Positions 1-5,708 of a stretch of DNA of 7,616 nt are shown here, in pieces (position 1 is the stretch's first letter; each line of letters begins with the position of its first letter). Below the pieces are notes generated by a model, which was not told where the DNA came from, searched no databases, and saw only the letters and a program-made list of their open reading frames with translations. Made by a program: the position numbers and the translations under genes. Where the stretch lies: assembly GCA_003165115.1 (NCBI GenBank), contig PLSJ01000488.1, forward strand, positions 7,348-14,963, in the 5' to 3' direction. This DNA comes from Syntrophaceae bacterium (GTDB lineage: Bacteria; Desulfobacterota; Syntrophorhabdia; Syntrophorhabdales; WCHB1-27).

Positions 1-1608
1 GAAGCTGTCGAATGCGTTGCCTGCGTCGTAAAACCCCGCTACCCCCCAGTTTTCCCCCACTGCCCGCTCGACCTCGATGCTCCCGAAAAGCAGGTTCTTC
101 CCGCCCACGACGTTCCCTGTCGCGTCCTTTGGTCCCAGGGCCTGGTACGAATACCCGCGGACGCTCCGGTCGCCGCCCGCGAAGAACCTGAGTGAAACGG
201 GCACCTGGTCGAAGGCCTGCCGCTGAAGGCTGAAACCTCCCTGGCTCCGGAGCAGCAGCGTCAGGCGCTCGGGCAGGGGGATCAGCACGTCGGCTACCGG
301 CAACGCCTGAACGATACCCGTGCTGGAGCCAAGGAACCTATCCGTGCCCCTCAGCTCGATGCCGTAGCGGTAGCCACTTTGCGGCCTTATGGCGTTATCG
401 TAATATTGCGAGAAGAGCCTGACCCCCGGCATCACGAGAAAGGATGCGTCCGTCTGGCCCCCGATGGTGAACCTTTCCTCGATGAGCCTGACAAATGCGA
501 CCCCTTGTGTCGATGTGCCGAAGCCCCGTTCCCGGTCGAGCTCGATCATCGCTATATTGCTTTGATACGTCACGGGCGTTTCCCTCAGAAGACTCATGCG
601 CAGGGCCGTGGAGTCCCTATAGCTTTCTCCGCTGGGCACGATGTAGGCCGCGCCGATCCCGTTGAGCACCTGTGAGACGTTCAAATCCGAGCGGAACTCG
701 TGACCCTTTTCCATGAGGTTGAGGTCCTGGTATTGGACGAGGAATCGCGGTCCCGTGTCGGTCCCGTAGCCGCCCCCGGTCTTGATGCGCCGCTCGGAGG
801 AAGGGTTAAGGTCGAAGGAGACGGGGATGGTATGGCCCTCTGCCTTGAGCTTGTCGGCCTGGACGAAGACTTCCTTGAAGCGGTCGGCGCTGTACAGGTT
901 GCTTCTCGTCCGGGTCAGTTTTGCGGAGGAGAAGACATCACCCTCCCGGAAGGCGAGATAACGGCGGAAGAACGTGTCGGGATAACGGGAAGCGCCGGAA
1001 AACGTGACGGCGCCGAAGTAGTACCGCTCGCCGGTCCTGAGGGTCAGGTCGATGTCGGCAAATCCGGCCGACTTGTACACGTTGATGAGATGCTCGGTGA
1101 AATTGGCGTCGAGATACCCCAGTGAGCGCGCCCCGGTCTCCAGGTTCGTCTTGCCGTTCTCGTAGTCCTGCGCAAGCAGAGGGCTGCCTCTTTTGAGCGG
1201 GAAGGCGTCGGCGAGCTTAAGGAGCGGTCCGGCACCCGCGCCGGGCCCTTCCAGCCTTATCCCGACGGAGCGTACCAGCACGACCTTCCCGGGCGTTACC
1301 GAGACGCGCAGGAGATAGCCGTTCCCGGAAGGGGATGCGTCCACCCGGGTCTCGCTGGTGTAGTAGCCGAAGGGCTGAAGCCCTTCCTCCACCCGTGCCG
1401 GTATCTGTGTCCTGAACTCCTCGAAAAGCGTCTTGTCGATCCGCCCGTCGGGCGTCACCAGGCCGGGCGGAAGACGGAGAAAGGCACGCACGTTCTCCAG
1501 CGGTTTTCCCTTGAGTCCGTCGATGACCACGCGGACGCTTTCCGCCGGCCAAAGAAGGCCGGGCCGCGCACACAGCAGAAGCAGCAGAAAGAAGACGATC
1601 TTGACCAC
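1..1608 (-). CDS. tamA: TamA, outer-membrane translocation and assembly module (Omp85 family), 3' end beyond the window
   Basis: The minus strand is open for 536 codons with no stop. The N-terminus is a hydrophobic signal peptide (leucine run at residues 8-12, likely cut after Ala22). Three POTRA domains follow at roughly 24-100, 101-194 and 195-265, and a beta-barrel begins near 275 (GGGYGTDTGPRF at 278-289). The Omp85 hallmark FFAGGDRSVRGY is at 475-486, including the barrel-lumen RGY. The segment FYDAGNAFDSF at 526-536 reaches the window edge. E. coli TamA has 577 residues, so only the last few barrel strands are missing. Family members act in the outer membrane with TamB on envelope protein or lipid transport; tamB often lies downstream, which here is outside the window. 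The GTG start at 1608 has GGAGA nine bases upstream. An in-frame TTG at 1635 would give a longer, more basic signal peptide but lacks a clear ribosome site. Family assignment is firm; the start is less so. Confidence 0.93.
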   Translation of the reverse strand, partial: MVKIVFFLLLLLCARPGLLWPAESVRVVIDGLKGKPLENVRAFLRLPPGLVTPDGRIDKTLFEEFRTQIPARVEEGLQPFGYYTSETRVDASPSGNGYLLRVSVTPGKVVLVRSVGIRLEGPGAGAGPLLKLADAFPLKRGSPLLAQDYENGKTNLETGARSLGYLDANFTEHLINVYKSAGFADIDLTLRTGERYYFGAVTFSGASRYPDTFFRRYLAFREGDVFSSAKLTRTRSNLYSADRFKEVFVQADKLKAEGHTIPVSFDLNPSSERRIKTGGGYGTDTGPRFLVQYQDLNLMEKGHEFRSDLNVSQVLNGIGAAYIVPSGESYRDSTALRMSLLRETPVTYQSNIAMIELDRERGFGTSTQGVAFVRLIEERFTIGGQTDASFLVMPGVRLFSQYYDNAIRPQSGYRYGIELRGTDRFLGSSTGIVQALPVADVLIPLPERLTLLLRSQGGFSLQRQAFDQVPVSLRFFAGGDRSVRGYSYQALGPKDATGNVVGGKNLLFGSIEVERAVGENWGVAGFYDAGNAFDSF

Positions 1609-1673
1609 GCTTGACTGTCTCCGGGAAGTCCTCAAGCGATACCGCGGCTTTCGAAAACCCTTTGCTCCCGTTA

Positions 1674-1702
1674 AATATCGACACCCCTGAAAACCCCGTC
1701 AA
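1674..1702 (-). promoter_or_regulatory. Predicted sigma-70 promoter for tamA
   Basis: Read on the minus strand there is TTGACG (1702-1697), a 17-base spacer and GATATT (1679-1674). The first hexamer matches the -35 consensus at five of six positions and the second matches the -10 at four of six. Transcription would start near 1667, about 60 bases before the GTG start. The call rests on pattern only. Confidence 0.5.
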
Positions 1703-1740
1703 GGCCAGTATAACTCCCTGAAAGACCCCTTGCACGCCGC

Positions 1741-1770
1741 GTCCGGGCTTATGACGTCCGGGCGATAATC
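1741..1770. repeat. Short tandem direct repeat in the divergent tamA/tRNA-binding-protein region
   Basis: The nine-base word CGTCCGGGC occurs at 1740-1748 and 1755-1763, a 15-base period, in the middle of the intergenic region. Its spacing places both copies on nearly the same side of the helix offset by 1.5 turns. It could be a regulator site shared by the divergent genes, but two copies of a GC-rich word may be chance. Confidence 0.25.
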
Positions 1771-1786
1771 GTTTTTCACGACGGCG

Positions 1787-1797
1787 GAAACGGTTTC
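1787..1797. promoter_or_regulatory. Inverted repeat abutting the -35 box, candidate operator
   Basis: GAAAC-G-GTTTC is a perfect inverted repeat of five bases per arm with a one-base centre, ending directly before the predicted -35 hexamer at 1798. A second five-base inverted repeat, AAGGG/CCCTT (1804-1808 and 1813-1817), lies in the spacer of the same promoter. This placement is typical of a repressor or activator site. The arms are short, so confidence is low. Confidence 0.3.
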
Positions 1798-1827
1798 ATG
1801 GCAAAGGGGCCTCCCTTCTGCTATAAT
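1798..1827 (+). promoter_or_regulatory. Predicted sigma-70 promoter for the tRNA-binding protein gene
   Basis: A perfect -10 TATAAT lies at 1822-1827. The candidate -35 is ATGGCA at 1798-1803 (four of six matches) with an 18-base spacer. Transcription would start near 1834, giving a leader of about 57 bases. That leader contains a small hairpin, TTTCC/GGAAA (1846-1850 and 1857-1861). Confidence 0.6.
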
Positions 1828-1890
1828 TTGGCATCACACAGTTAATTTCCATGCCCGGAAAGGGCCTCACTAAGCCGAAAAGGAGCGACC

Positions 1891-2220
1891 ATGGATAACA
1901 TCGATTTCGACTACTTCAAGAAAATGGACCTTCGGGTGGCACAGATCACGCAGTGCGAGGACATCGAGGGCGCGGACCGCCTCTACAAGCTCACCATCGA
2001 CGTGGGAGAAGAGAGGCAGATCGTCGCGGGCATTAAATCTTACTACGGCAAAGAAGAACTGGTGGGCAAGCGCATCGTCATCGTGGCAAATCTCGAGCCG
2101 CGGACGCTCCGCGGCGTCAGTTCTCACGGCATGCTGCTCGCCGCTTCCAGCGAGGACAAGAGCGCGGTAGTGCTGATCACGCCGGACAAGGACATTCCGA
2201 ACGGGAGCACCGTTTCATAA
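1891..2220 (+). CDS. Stand-alone tRNA-binding OB-fold protein, methionyl-tRNA synthetase C-terminal (beta-subunit) type
   Basis: This 109-residue protein is a single OB-fold tRNA-binding domain. Diagnostic segments are DLRV at 13-16, GADRLYKLTIDVG at 27-39, VAGI at 45-48, NLEPR at 67-71 and SHGMLLAA at 78-85. These match the C-terminal dimerisation and tRNA-binding domain of bacterial MetG better than the CsaA chaperone family, whose RKPAYKL-type segment is absent. In MetG the domain helps dimerise the enzyme and hold tRNA non-specifically. As a separate gene it may act as a MetRS beta subunit in trans, as an Arc1p/Trbp111-like tRNA-binding protein, or simply be a paralogue. No synthetase catalytic domain is encoded next to it. 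The ATG start is supported by AGGAG at 1881-1885, five bases away. The cytoplasmic domain identity is confident; the cellular role is open. Confidence 0.88.
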   Translation: MDNIDFDYFKKMDLRVAQITQCEDIEGADRLYKLTIDVGEERQIVAGIKSYYGKEELVGKRIVIVANLEPRTLRGVSSHGMLLAASSEDKSAVVLITPDKDIPNGSTVS

Positions 2221-2232
2221 AGACAGGACCTC

Positions 2233-2269
2233 GGGTGTGCAAGGGGGCGAGCCTTGCTCTGCCGCACCC
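2233..2269. terminator. Bulged hairpin between convergent genes, possible transcription terminator
   Basis: An inner stem GCAAGG/CCTTGC (2239-2244 with 2252-2257) encloses a seven-base loop. An outer stem GGGTG/CACCC (2233-2237 with 2265-2269) surrounds it, separated by an asymmetric internal loop. It lies between the stops of two convergent genes (2220 and 2312), where terminators are expected. Neither strand shows a proper U-tract after it, so intrinsic termination is doubtful. Confidence 0.3.
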
Positions 2270-2311
2270 TTCTCGTCGGCCCGCTTTCCGCCCGGTCCAC
2301 TCTTTACCGTT

Positions 2312-2530
2312 TTACGGCTGGTCCGGGTGATACTTGAAGGAGATGTTGAGCCTGACGCGGAACCCCGTTACCCGGCCATTATCGATGGTAACGTCCTGTT
2401 TCACCACCTCGGCTACCCTGAGGTCTTCGAGCTTACTTCCCGCCGTTTCGATGGCGACCTTGGCCGCATCTTCCCAGGAGACCGGGCTCGTCCCCACTAT
2501 GTCGATGATCTTGTACACGCTTCCTTCCAT
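2312..2530 (-). CDS. Dodecin family protein lacking the flavin-stacking tryptophan
   Basis: The 72-residue product has the dodecin beta-alpha-beta-beta pattern: strand VYKIIDIVGTSP (5-16), helix WEDAAKVAIETAGSKL (19-34), strand LRVAEVVKQDVTI (37-49) and strand VTGFRVRLNISFKY (54-67). Dodecins form hollow dodecamers; well-studied ones bind riboflavin or FMN pairs between symmetry-related tryptophans, buffering free flavin and limiting photochemistry. At the position of the Halobacterium Trp36 (VVWAEVV) this protein has Val39 (LRVAEVV), so aromatic stacking cannot occur as described. Its only tryptophan, Trp19, is at the start of the helix. It may bind another ligand or act as a small protein shell. 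GGAGG sits five bases before the ATG. The family call is secure; flavin binding should not be assumed. It has its own strong promoter. Confidence 0.92.
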   Translation of the reverse strand: MEGSVYKIIDIVGTSPVSWEDAAKVAIETAGSKLEDLRVAEVVKQDVTIDNGRVTGFRVRLNISFKYHPDQP

Positions 2531-2585
2531 CTTGTCCTCCCGTACAATTTTATGGTGAGCAATCCCGGCGACAACGCTTTACGAG

Positions 2586-2614
2586 AATATAAGCACGCAA
2601 AGAAACCATGTCAA
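2586..2614 (-). promoter_or_regulatory. Strong predicted sigma-70 promoter for the dodecin gene
   Basis: On the minus strand a perfect -35 TTGACA (2614-2609) is followed by a 17-base spacer and a -10 TATATT (2591-2586, five of six). This is the best promoter match in the window. Transcription would begin near 2579, about 50 bases before the ATG. The eight-base palindrome TTCGCGAA (2620-2627) lies just upstream of the -35. Confidence 0.75.
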
Positions 2615-2696
2615 ATCGCTTCGCGAACGACGGTTGCGGAGCCGGGAAGGCCTTCCGTACGGGCGCCGGAACCAGGCATATCCTTTTGACGAACGG

Positions 2697-3326
2697 TTAG
2701 AAATGGACGCCCGGTGATTCGGCAGGGGGCGCCTCGGGCTGCGGGGCCGGTTGGCCTCCCGACGCTTGCTGCCCGGCCTGTCTCTGGGCATCGCCCCCGG
2801 CCTGGGCGTCCTGGGGCGTTTGAGCTTGAGGCGGCAGGGGCTGCCGGCCAGTCATGCCCGGACGCATAGAAACCGGGGGAGGCTCCGGCGCCATCTCGGG
2901 CGCATAGCTTCTCGGCTCGGGCGGGGCATCCGCGGGGGCGGCCGCATCCGCATGGGCGGTAAGCGCACCCTTCTGGATCTTTCCCATGAGGGTGAGCACG
3001 GGAAGCCGGTCCTTTCCCTGGTCGATCACCACGTAATTGTAGCCCCTCAGAATTTTCGCGAGCATTTCCGGTAGGGTCAGGTTTGAGAGATGAAGGGTAA
3101 GAGATTCGTTTCCGGCTACGCCCCCCTTTATGTTGAGGAGCTTTTTCTCTGCCATCATGCGCAGGAGCGCATTGAGCGGCTCGTTGTCGACGTTGACGCT
3201 GATCCCTGACTCCTTCGTCACGGTAAGGGCCGGTCCTTCCGCGCCCGCCATCGCGGGCGTTGCCGCCACACCCATGAGAAAAACGACGAGCAGGAGGAAC
3301 CTGCGGATTTTGCATCGATGATTCAT
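2697..3326 (-). CDS. Secreted protein with a lone STN (secretin/TonB short N-terminal) domain and a Pro/Ala/Gln-rich tail
   Basis: This 209-residue protein starts with a Sec signal peptide: basic MNHRCKIRR, a hydrophobic core (10-22) and the site ATPAMA before Gly28. Residues 41-102 resemble an STN domain: GISVNVDNEPLNALLRMMA (41-59), then SLTLHLSNLTLPEMLAKIL (75-93) and YNYVVID, the pattern of two short beta-alpha units seen at the N-termini of secretins and TonB-dependent receptors. From about 123 to the end the sequence is low-complexity, rich in Pro, Ala, Gln and Glu, and probably disordered. No secretin or barrel domain follows, so it is not a truncated secretin of usual form. It is probably periplasmic and may bind a partner at the outer membrane or an envelope machine; the actual function is not known. 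The ATG at 3326 is preferred over an ATG at 3464 because it begins the signal peptide and has AGGGG upstream. Confidence 0.75.
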   Translation of the reverse strand: MNHRCKIRRFLLLVVFLMGVAATPAMAGAEGPALTVTKESGISVNVDNEPLNALLRMMAEKKLLNIKGGVAGNESLTLHLSNLTLPEMLAKILRGYNYVVIDQGKDRLPVLTLMGKIQKGALTAHADAAAPADAPPEPRSYAPEMAPEPPPVSMRPGMTGRQPLPPQAQTPQDAQAGGDAQRQAGQQASGGQPAPQPEAPPAESPGVHF

Positions 3327-3444
3327 AGTATCCCCTTTAGGCACGACCCGCCTGCACATGAGTGAATTCAACCGGGATCCGGAAATGCGTTCGTTCTTGC
3401 CGTGCGAGCATTCTGTTGCGAGACCCGGCGTGTGCAGGACATAA

Positions 3445-3474
3445 GTATTAATACATTGAGCCACTGCCTGTCAA
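3445..3474 (-). promoter_or_regulatory. Predicted promoter for the STN-domain protein gene
   Basis: A perfect -35 TTGACA lies at 3474-3469 on the minus strand. The -10 is ambiguous within the AT-rich run at 3453-3445 (TATTAA with a 15-base spacer, or TAATAC with 18). The site lies in the 173-base gap after the lipoprotein gene, so the STN gene can be transcribed alone even if some read-through occurs. Confidence 0.5.
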
Positions 3475-3499
3475 GTTCTCGTTCGCGTACGCACCGTCT

Positions 3500-3658
3500 C
3501 TATCGGCTGGCGCCCGCGTGGCCGACGCCGGCCTGTCCGGAGACGGAGCCGCCGATTGCCTCGATGGTCACGCCGTTCTGCGTGTCGCGCCCTCCCTCGG
3601 TGGCGCAGGAGCACAGGAGAAGGGCCGCTATAATGCAGAGACCGACAAGTACCTTCAT
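3500..3658 (-). CDS. Small predicted lipoprotein (52 residues)
   Basis: The product starts MKVLVGLCIIAALLLCSCA, a type II signal peptide with one basic residue, a hydrophobic core and a lipobox Leu15-Cys16-Ser17-Cys18; Cys18 would be the lipidated residue. Alanine at +2 argues against inner-membrane retention by the classical Asp+2 rule, so outer-membrane anchoring is likely. The mature part is only about 35 residues, glycine-rich (IGGSVSGQAGVGHAG, 35-49) with no family I recognise. The ATG is preceded by GGGAGGGG. A longer reading from 3760 would put about 34 residues before the signal peptide and is unlikely. It lies upstream of the STN-domain gene on the same strand, 173 bases apart, with its own promoter. 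The signal and ribosome site make it a credible gene; the function is unknown. Confidence 0.68.
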   Translation of the reverse strand: MKVLVGLCIIAALLLCSCATEGGRDTQNGVTIEAIGGSVSGQAGVGHAGASR

Positions 3659-3697
3659 AACCCCTCCCTTTGGATTACCCTGCGTAAATAAGTCCAC

Positions 3698-3721
3698 GCG
3701 GGCGAAAGCGGCCTCGCCCGC
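3698..3721 (-). promoter_or_regulatory. Perfect 8-bp stem-loop at the predicted mRNA 5' end of the lipoprotein gene
   Basis: GCGGGCGA and TCGCCCGC (3698-3705 and 3714-3721) form a perfect eight-base-pair GC-rich stem with an eight-base loop. The predicted transcription start is about 3719, so the hairpin would sit at the very 5' end of the transcript, roughly 40 bases before the start codon. Such 5' hairpins can protect mRNA from RNase E/RppH decay. At the DNA level it could also be an operator overlapping the start site. Confidence 0.5.
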
Positions 3722-3725
3722 ACCG

Positions 3726-3754
3726 ACTATATTCTCACAGACTACGGGTGAAAA
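3726..3754 (-). promoter_or_regulatory. Predicted sigma-70 promoter for the small lipoprotein gene
   Basis: On the minus strand TTTTCA (3754-3749, four of six) and TATAGT (3731-3726, five of six) are separated by 17 bases. The implied transcription start near 3719 gives a leader of about 60 bases containing the GC-rich hairpin. Confidence 0.5.
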
Positions 3755-3933
3755 CGCCATAGTTTTCTCAGCTCATTACGGAGTCTTATGATCCCTGCCC
3801 CGACCCCCGCGAGGGTCACGTCCCTGTGCGCCTCCTTCATCGTGAAGAATATATGTCGCCGCTGCGGGTCTTCGCCACGGGGATGCAAGTTTTTTCAGGC
3901 CCCTGCGATCCGCGTAAAAACCCCGTGCCCGCC

Positions 3934-3962
3934 TTGACAACCCGTCAGGCTCCCAATAGATT
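3934..3962 (+). promoter_or_regulatory. Predicted sigma-70 promoter for the 2-oxoacid oxidoreductase operon
   Basis: A perfect -35 TTGACA (3934-3939), a 17-base spacer and TAGATT (3957-3962, four of six) predict a transcript starting near 3969. This falls after the GTG at 3963 and before the GTG at 3990, so it supports the downstream start of the first gene and a short leader of about 20 bases. Confidence 0.65.
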
Positions 3963-3989
3963 GTGAATGAAGCACCGCGGGAGGCGAGA

Positions 3990-5708
3990 GTGGACTATAC
4001 GATCAAGATAGGGGGCGAAGCCGGTCAGGGAATCCAGACCATCGGCAACGGCTTGGGGAAGGTCTTCGCGAGGGCGGGCTACCACGTGTTCATCCACCAG
4101 GATTACGAATCCCGCATCAGGGGGGGCCATAATTTTTTCCAGGTGCGCCTGTCGGATACACCTGTTGCCTGCTCGCGCAATGACGCCGACATCGTGGTCG
4201 CCCTCGACAGGCCGGGTATCGCCGAGAGCGAGGGCCGAATCTCCGAATCGGGCGTGGTCGTCTATGACCTCGCGATCCTGAAGCAGCACTTCGAGGGCCC
4301 CCGGTTCCTGGAGGTCCCCTTTGCCGAGTTGGCCACCAAGGACGGGGGCAGCGGCATCATGGCCAACACGGTCGCGACGGGGGCGGTCCTGGGCATGCTG
4401 GGCGTGGGCCTCGACATATTCAACGGGGTCATAGCGGAGTTCATGCAGAGTAAAGGAGCGAGGACGATCGAAGAGAACCAACGGGCGGCCGCCAGGGGAT
4501 ATGACTTCGCCCACGAGCACTGCACCATGTGCACGTATCGGCCGGCGCCCCCCGGTCCTCCCCGCATGCTGATCGACGGCAACGGGGGGTTAAGTCTCGG
4601 GGCGGTCCTGTCGGGGTGCACGTTTTACTCCGGATACCCGATGACGCCCTCGACGGGCATACTCCTCTTTATGACGGACAAATCGGAGAAATACGGGATA
4701 GCCGTCGAGCAGGCGGAGGATGAGATAGCGGCGATCAATATGGCCATAGGGGCCTCATATGCGGGGGCCAGGGCTATGACGGCCACCGCGGGCGGCGGGT
4801 TCGCCCTGATGGTGGAGGGTGTCTCTCTGGCCGCCATGACCGAAACTCCCGTGGTGGTGGTCGTGGGACAGCGCCCGGCGCCGGCCACGGGGCTGCCGAC
4901 GAGGACCGAGCAGGGGGACCTGCTCTTCGTCCTCCACGCGGGCCACGGGGAATTCCCGAAAGTCCTCTTTGCGCCGGGCTCTCCCGAGCAGGCGCTCTTC
5001 CTGACCAACAAGGCTTTCGACCTGGCGGAGAAGTACCAGATACCCGCCTTTGTCCTCACGGACCAGTACCTCGCCGATTCACAATGGACCTACGAGGGGT
5101 TCGATCTCGGAAAGGCCGTCTACCGGGACTACCGGCTGCGGGGCAAGGCCCTGGAAGAGGCGACGGGTTACAAGAGGTACGCCTTCACCCCTTCCGGCGT
5201 CTCTCCTTCCGCGGTGCCCGGCTGCTCGAAAAACCTCGTGGTCGAGGATAGTGACGAACATGACGAGGAAGGGCACCTCACGGAGGATGCCGGCCTAAGG
5301 ATAAGGATGGTGCACAAGAGGCTGTTCGACAAGCTTCCCGCGATCCGGAAAGAGATATCGCCGCCGGTGCTCTACGGTCACGACCGGCCCGAGACCGTTG
5401 TCGTCGGGTGGGGCAGCACCTACGGCGTGCTGAGGGAGGCGATCGACACCCTGTCGAGCCGGATGCCGATCGCCCTTCTCCACTTCAGCGAGGTCTACCC
5501 CTTCCCTCTCACCGACACGTTCGATTACCCGGCCCTGCTCCGGTCAGCCAAAAGGACCATCTGCGTCGAGAACAACGCGACGTCGCAGTTTGCACGGCTG
5601 ATGAAGGCGGAAACGGGCTTCTCCTTCGGGGCGACCATCAATAAGTACGACGGCAGGCCGTACCTTTTGGAATCGATGTTGGGAGAACTGGATGCTCGCC
5701 TTAAGTGA
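3990..5708 (+). CDS. korA: 2-oxoacid:ferredoxin oxidoreductase, fused gamma-alpha subunit
   Basis: The 572-residue protein joins two modules. Residues 4-171 are the gamma domain, starting DYTIKIGGEAGQGIQTIG, which contributes to CoA handling. Residues from about 192 are the alpha pyrimidine-binding domain with GYPMTPST (215-222), the TPP-activating segment QAEDEIAAINMAIGASYAG (241-259), GGGFALMVEG (268-277) and TRTEQGDL (304-311). The C-terminal domain begins near 470 (VGWGSTYGVL). The enzyme interconverts 2-oxoacid plus CoA with acyl-CoA, CO2 and reduced ferredoxin in the cytoplasm; it is oxygen-sensitive in most hosts. The substrate (2-oxoglutarate, pyruvate, branched or aryl) cannot be read from sequence. 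The GTG at 3990 has GGGAGG five bases upstream; a GTG at 3963 has none and precedes the predicted transcript start. A CTMC motif (178-181) lies in the interdomain linker. The gene overlaps the beta-subunit gene by 17 bases, implying coupled translation. No ferredoxin-like delta subunit is adjacent. Confidence 0.93.
   Translation: MDYTIKIGGEAGQGIQTIGNGLGKVFARAGYHVFIHQDYESRIRGGHNFFQVRLSDTPVACSRNDADIVVALDRPGIAESEGRISESGVVVYDLAILKQHFEGPRFLEVPFAELATKDGGSGIMANTVATGAVLGMLGVGLDIFNGVIAEFMQSKGARTIEENQRAAARGYDFAHEHCTMCTYRPAPPGPPRMLIDGNGGLSLGAVLSGCTFYSGYPMTPSTGILLFMTDKSEKYGIAVEQAEDEIAAINMAIGASYAGARAMTATAGGGFALMVEGVSLAAMTETPVVVVVGQRPAPATGLPTRTEQGDLLFVLHAGHGEFPKVLFAPGSPEQALFLTNKAFDLAEKYQIPAFVLTDQYLADSQWTYEGFDLGKAVYRDYRLRGKALEEATGYKRYAFTPSGVSPSAVPGCSKNLVVEDSDEHDEEGHLTEDAGLRIRMVHKRLFDKLPAIRKEISPPVLYGHDRPETVVVGWGSTYGVLREAIDTLSSRMPIALLHFSEVYPFPLTDTFDYPALLRSAKRTICVENNATSQFARLMKAETGFSFGATINKYDGRPYLLESMLGELDARLK

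Larger units (their letters stand above)
3659..3989. other. Divergent intergenic region between the lipoprotein and oxidoreductase genes
   Basis: These 331 bases hold no convincing gene. They contain a minus-strand promoter and leader hairpin for the lipoprotein, and a plus-strand promoter for the oxidoreductase operon. Between them are small inverted repeats: GACCC/GGGTC (3802-3806 and 3813-3817), CTTCA/TGAAG (3835-3839 and 3843-3847), and CACGGGG/CCCCGTG (3876-3882 and 3921-3927). The last ends seven bases before the oxidoreductase -35 and could be a regulator site or a long-looped hairpin. A 37-codon reading frame at 3853-3966 was considered and not accepted. Confidence 0.6.

Noticed and set aside
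379..1125. Plus-strand reading frames at 379-675 and 700-1125 opposite tamA
   Set aside because: They lie fully antisense to a continuous TamA coding frame with clear motifs, show no family features and arise from GC-rich codon bias.
1217..1735. Minus-strand frame of 172 codons overlapping the start of tamA
   Set aside because: It is in a different frame from TamA, is rich in Arg/Ala/Gly shadow composition and would run out of frame through the tamA signal peptide.
2611..3315. Minus-strand frame of 234 codons across the STN gene
   Set aside because: It is a shifted-frame shadow of the STN protein gene, with no start-site signal and Arg/Pro/Gly-rich composition.
3327..3464. Longer start at 3464 for the STN-domain protein
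   Set aside because: It would place 46 residues ahead of a clear signal peptide, whereas the ATG at 3326 has a ribosome site and begins the signal peptide.
3853..3966. 37-codon reading frame with an ATG at 3853 ahead of the oxidoreductase gene, a possible leader peptide
   Set aside because: It has only a weak ribosome site, spans the predicted promoter and would end upstream of the predicted transcription start.
3945..4520. Minus-strand frame of 191 codons opposite the oxidoreductase alpha gene
   Set aside because: It is antisense to a strongly supported gene and resembles no family.
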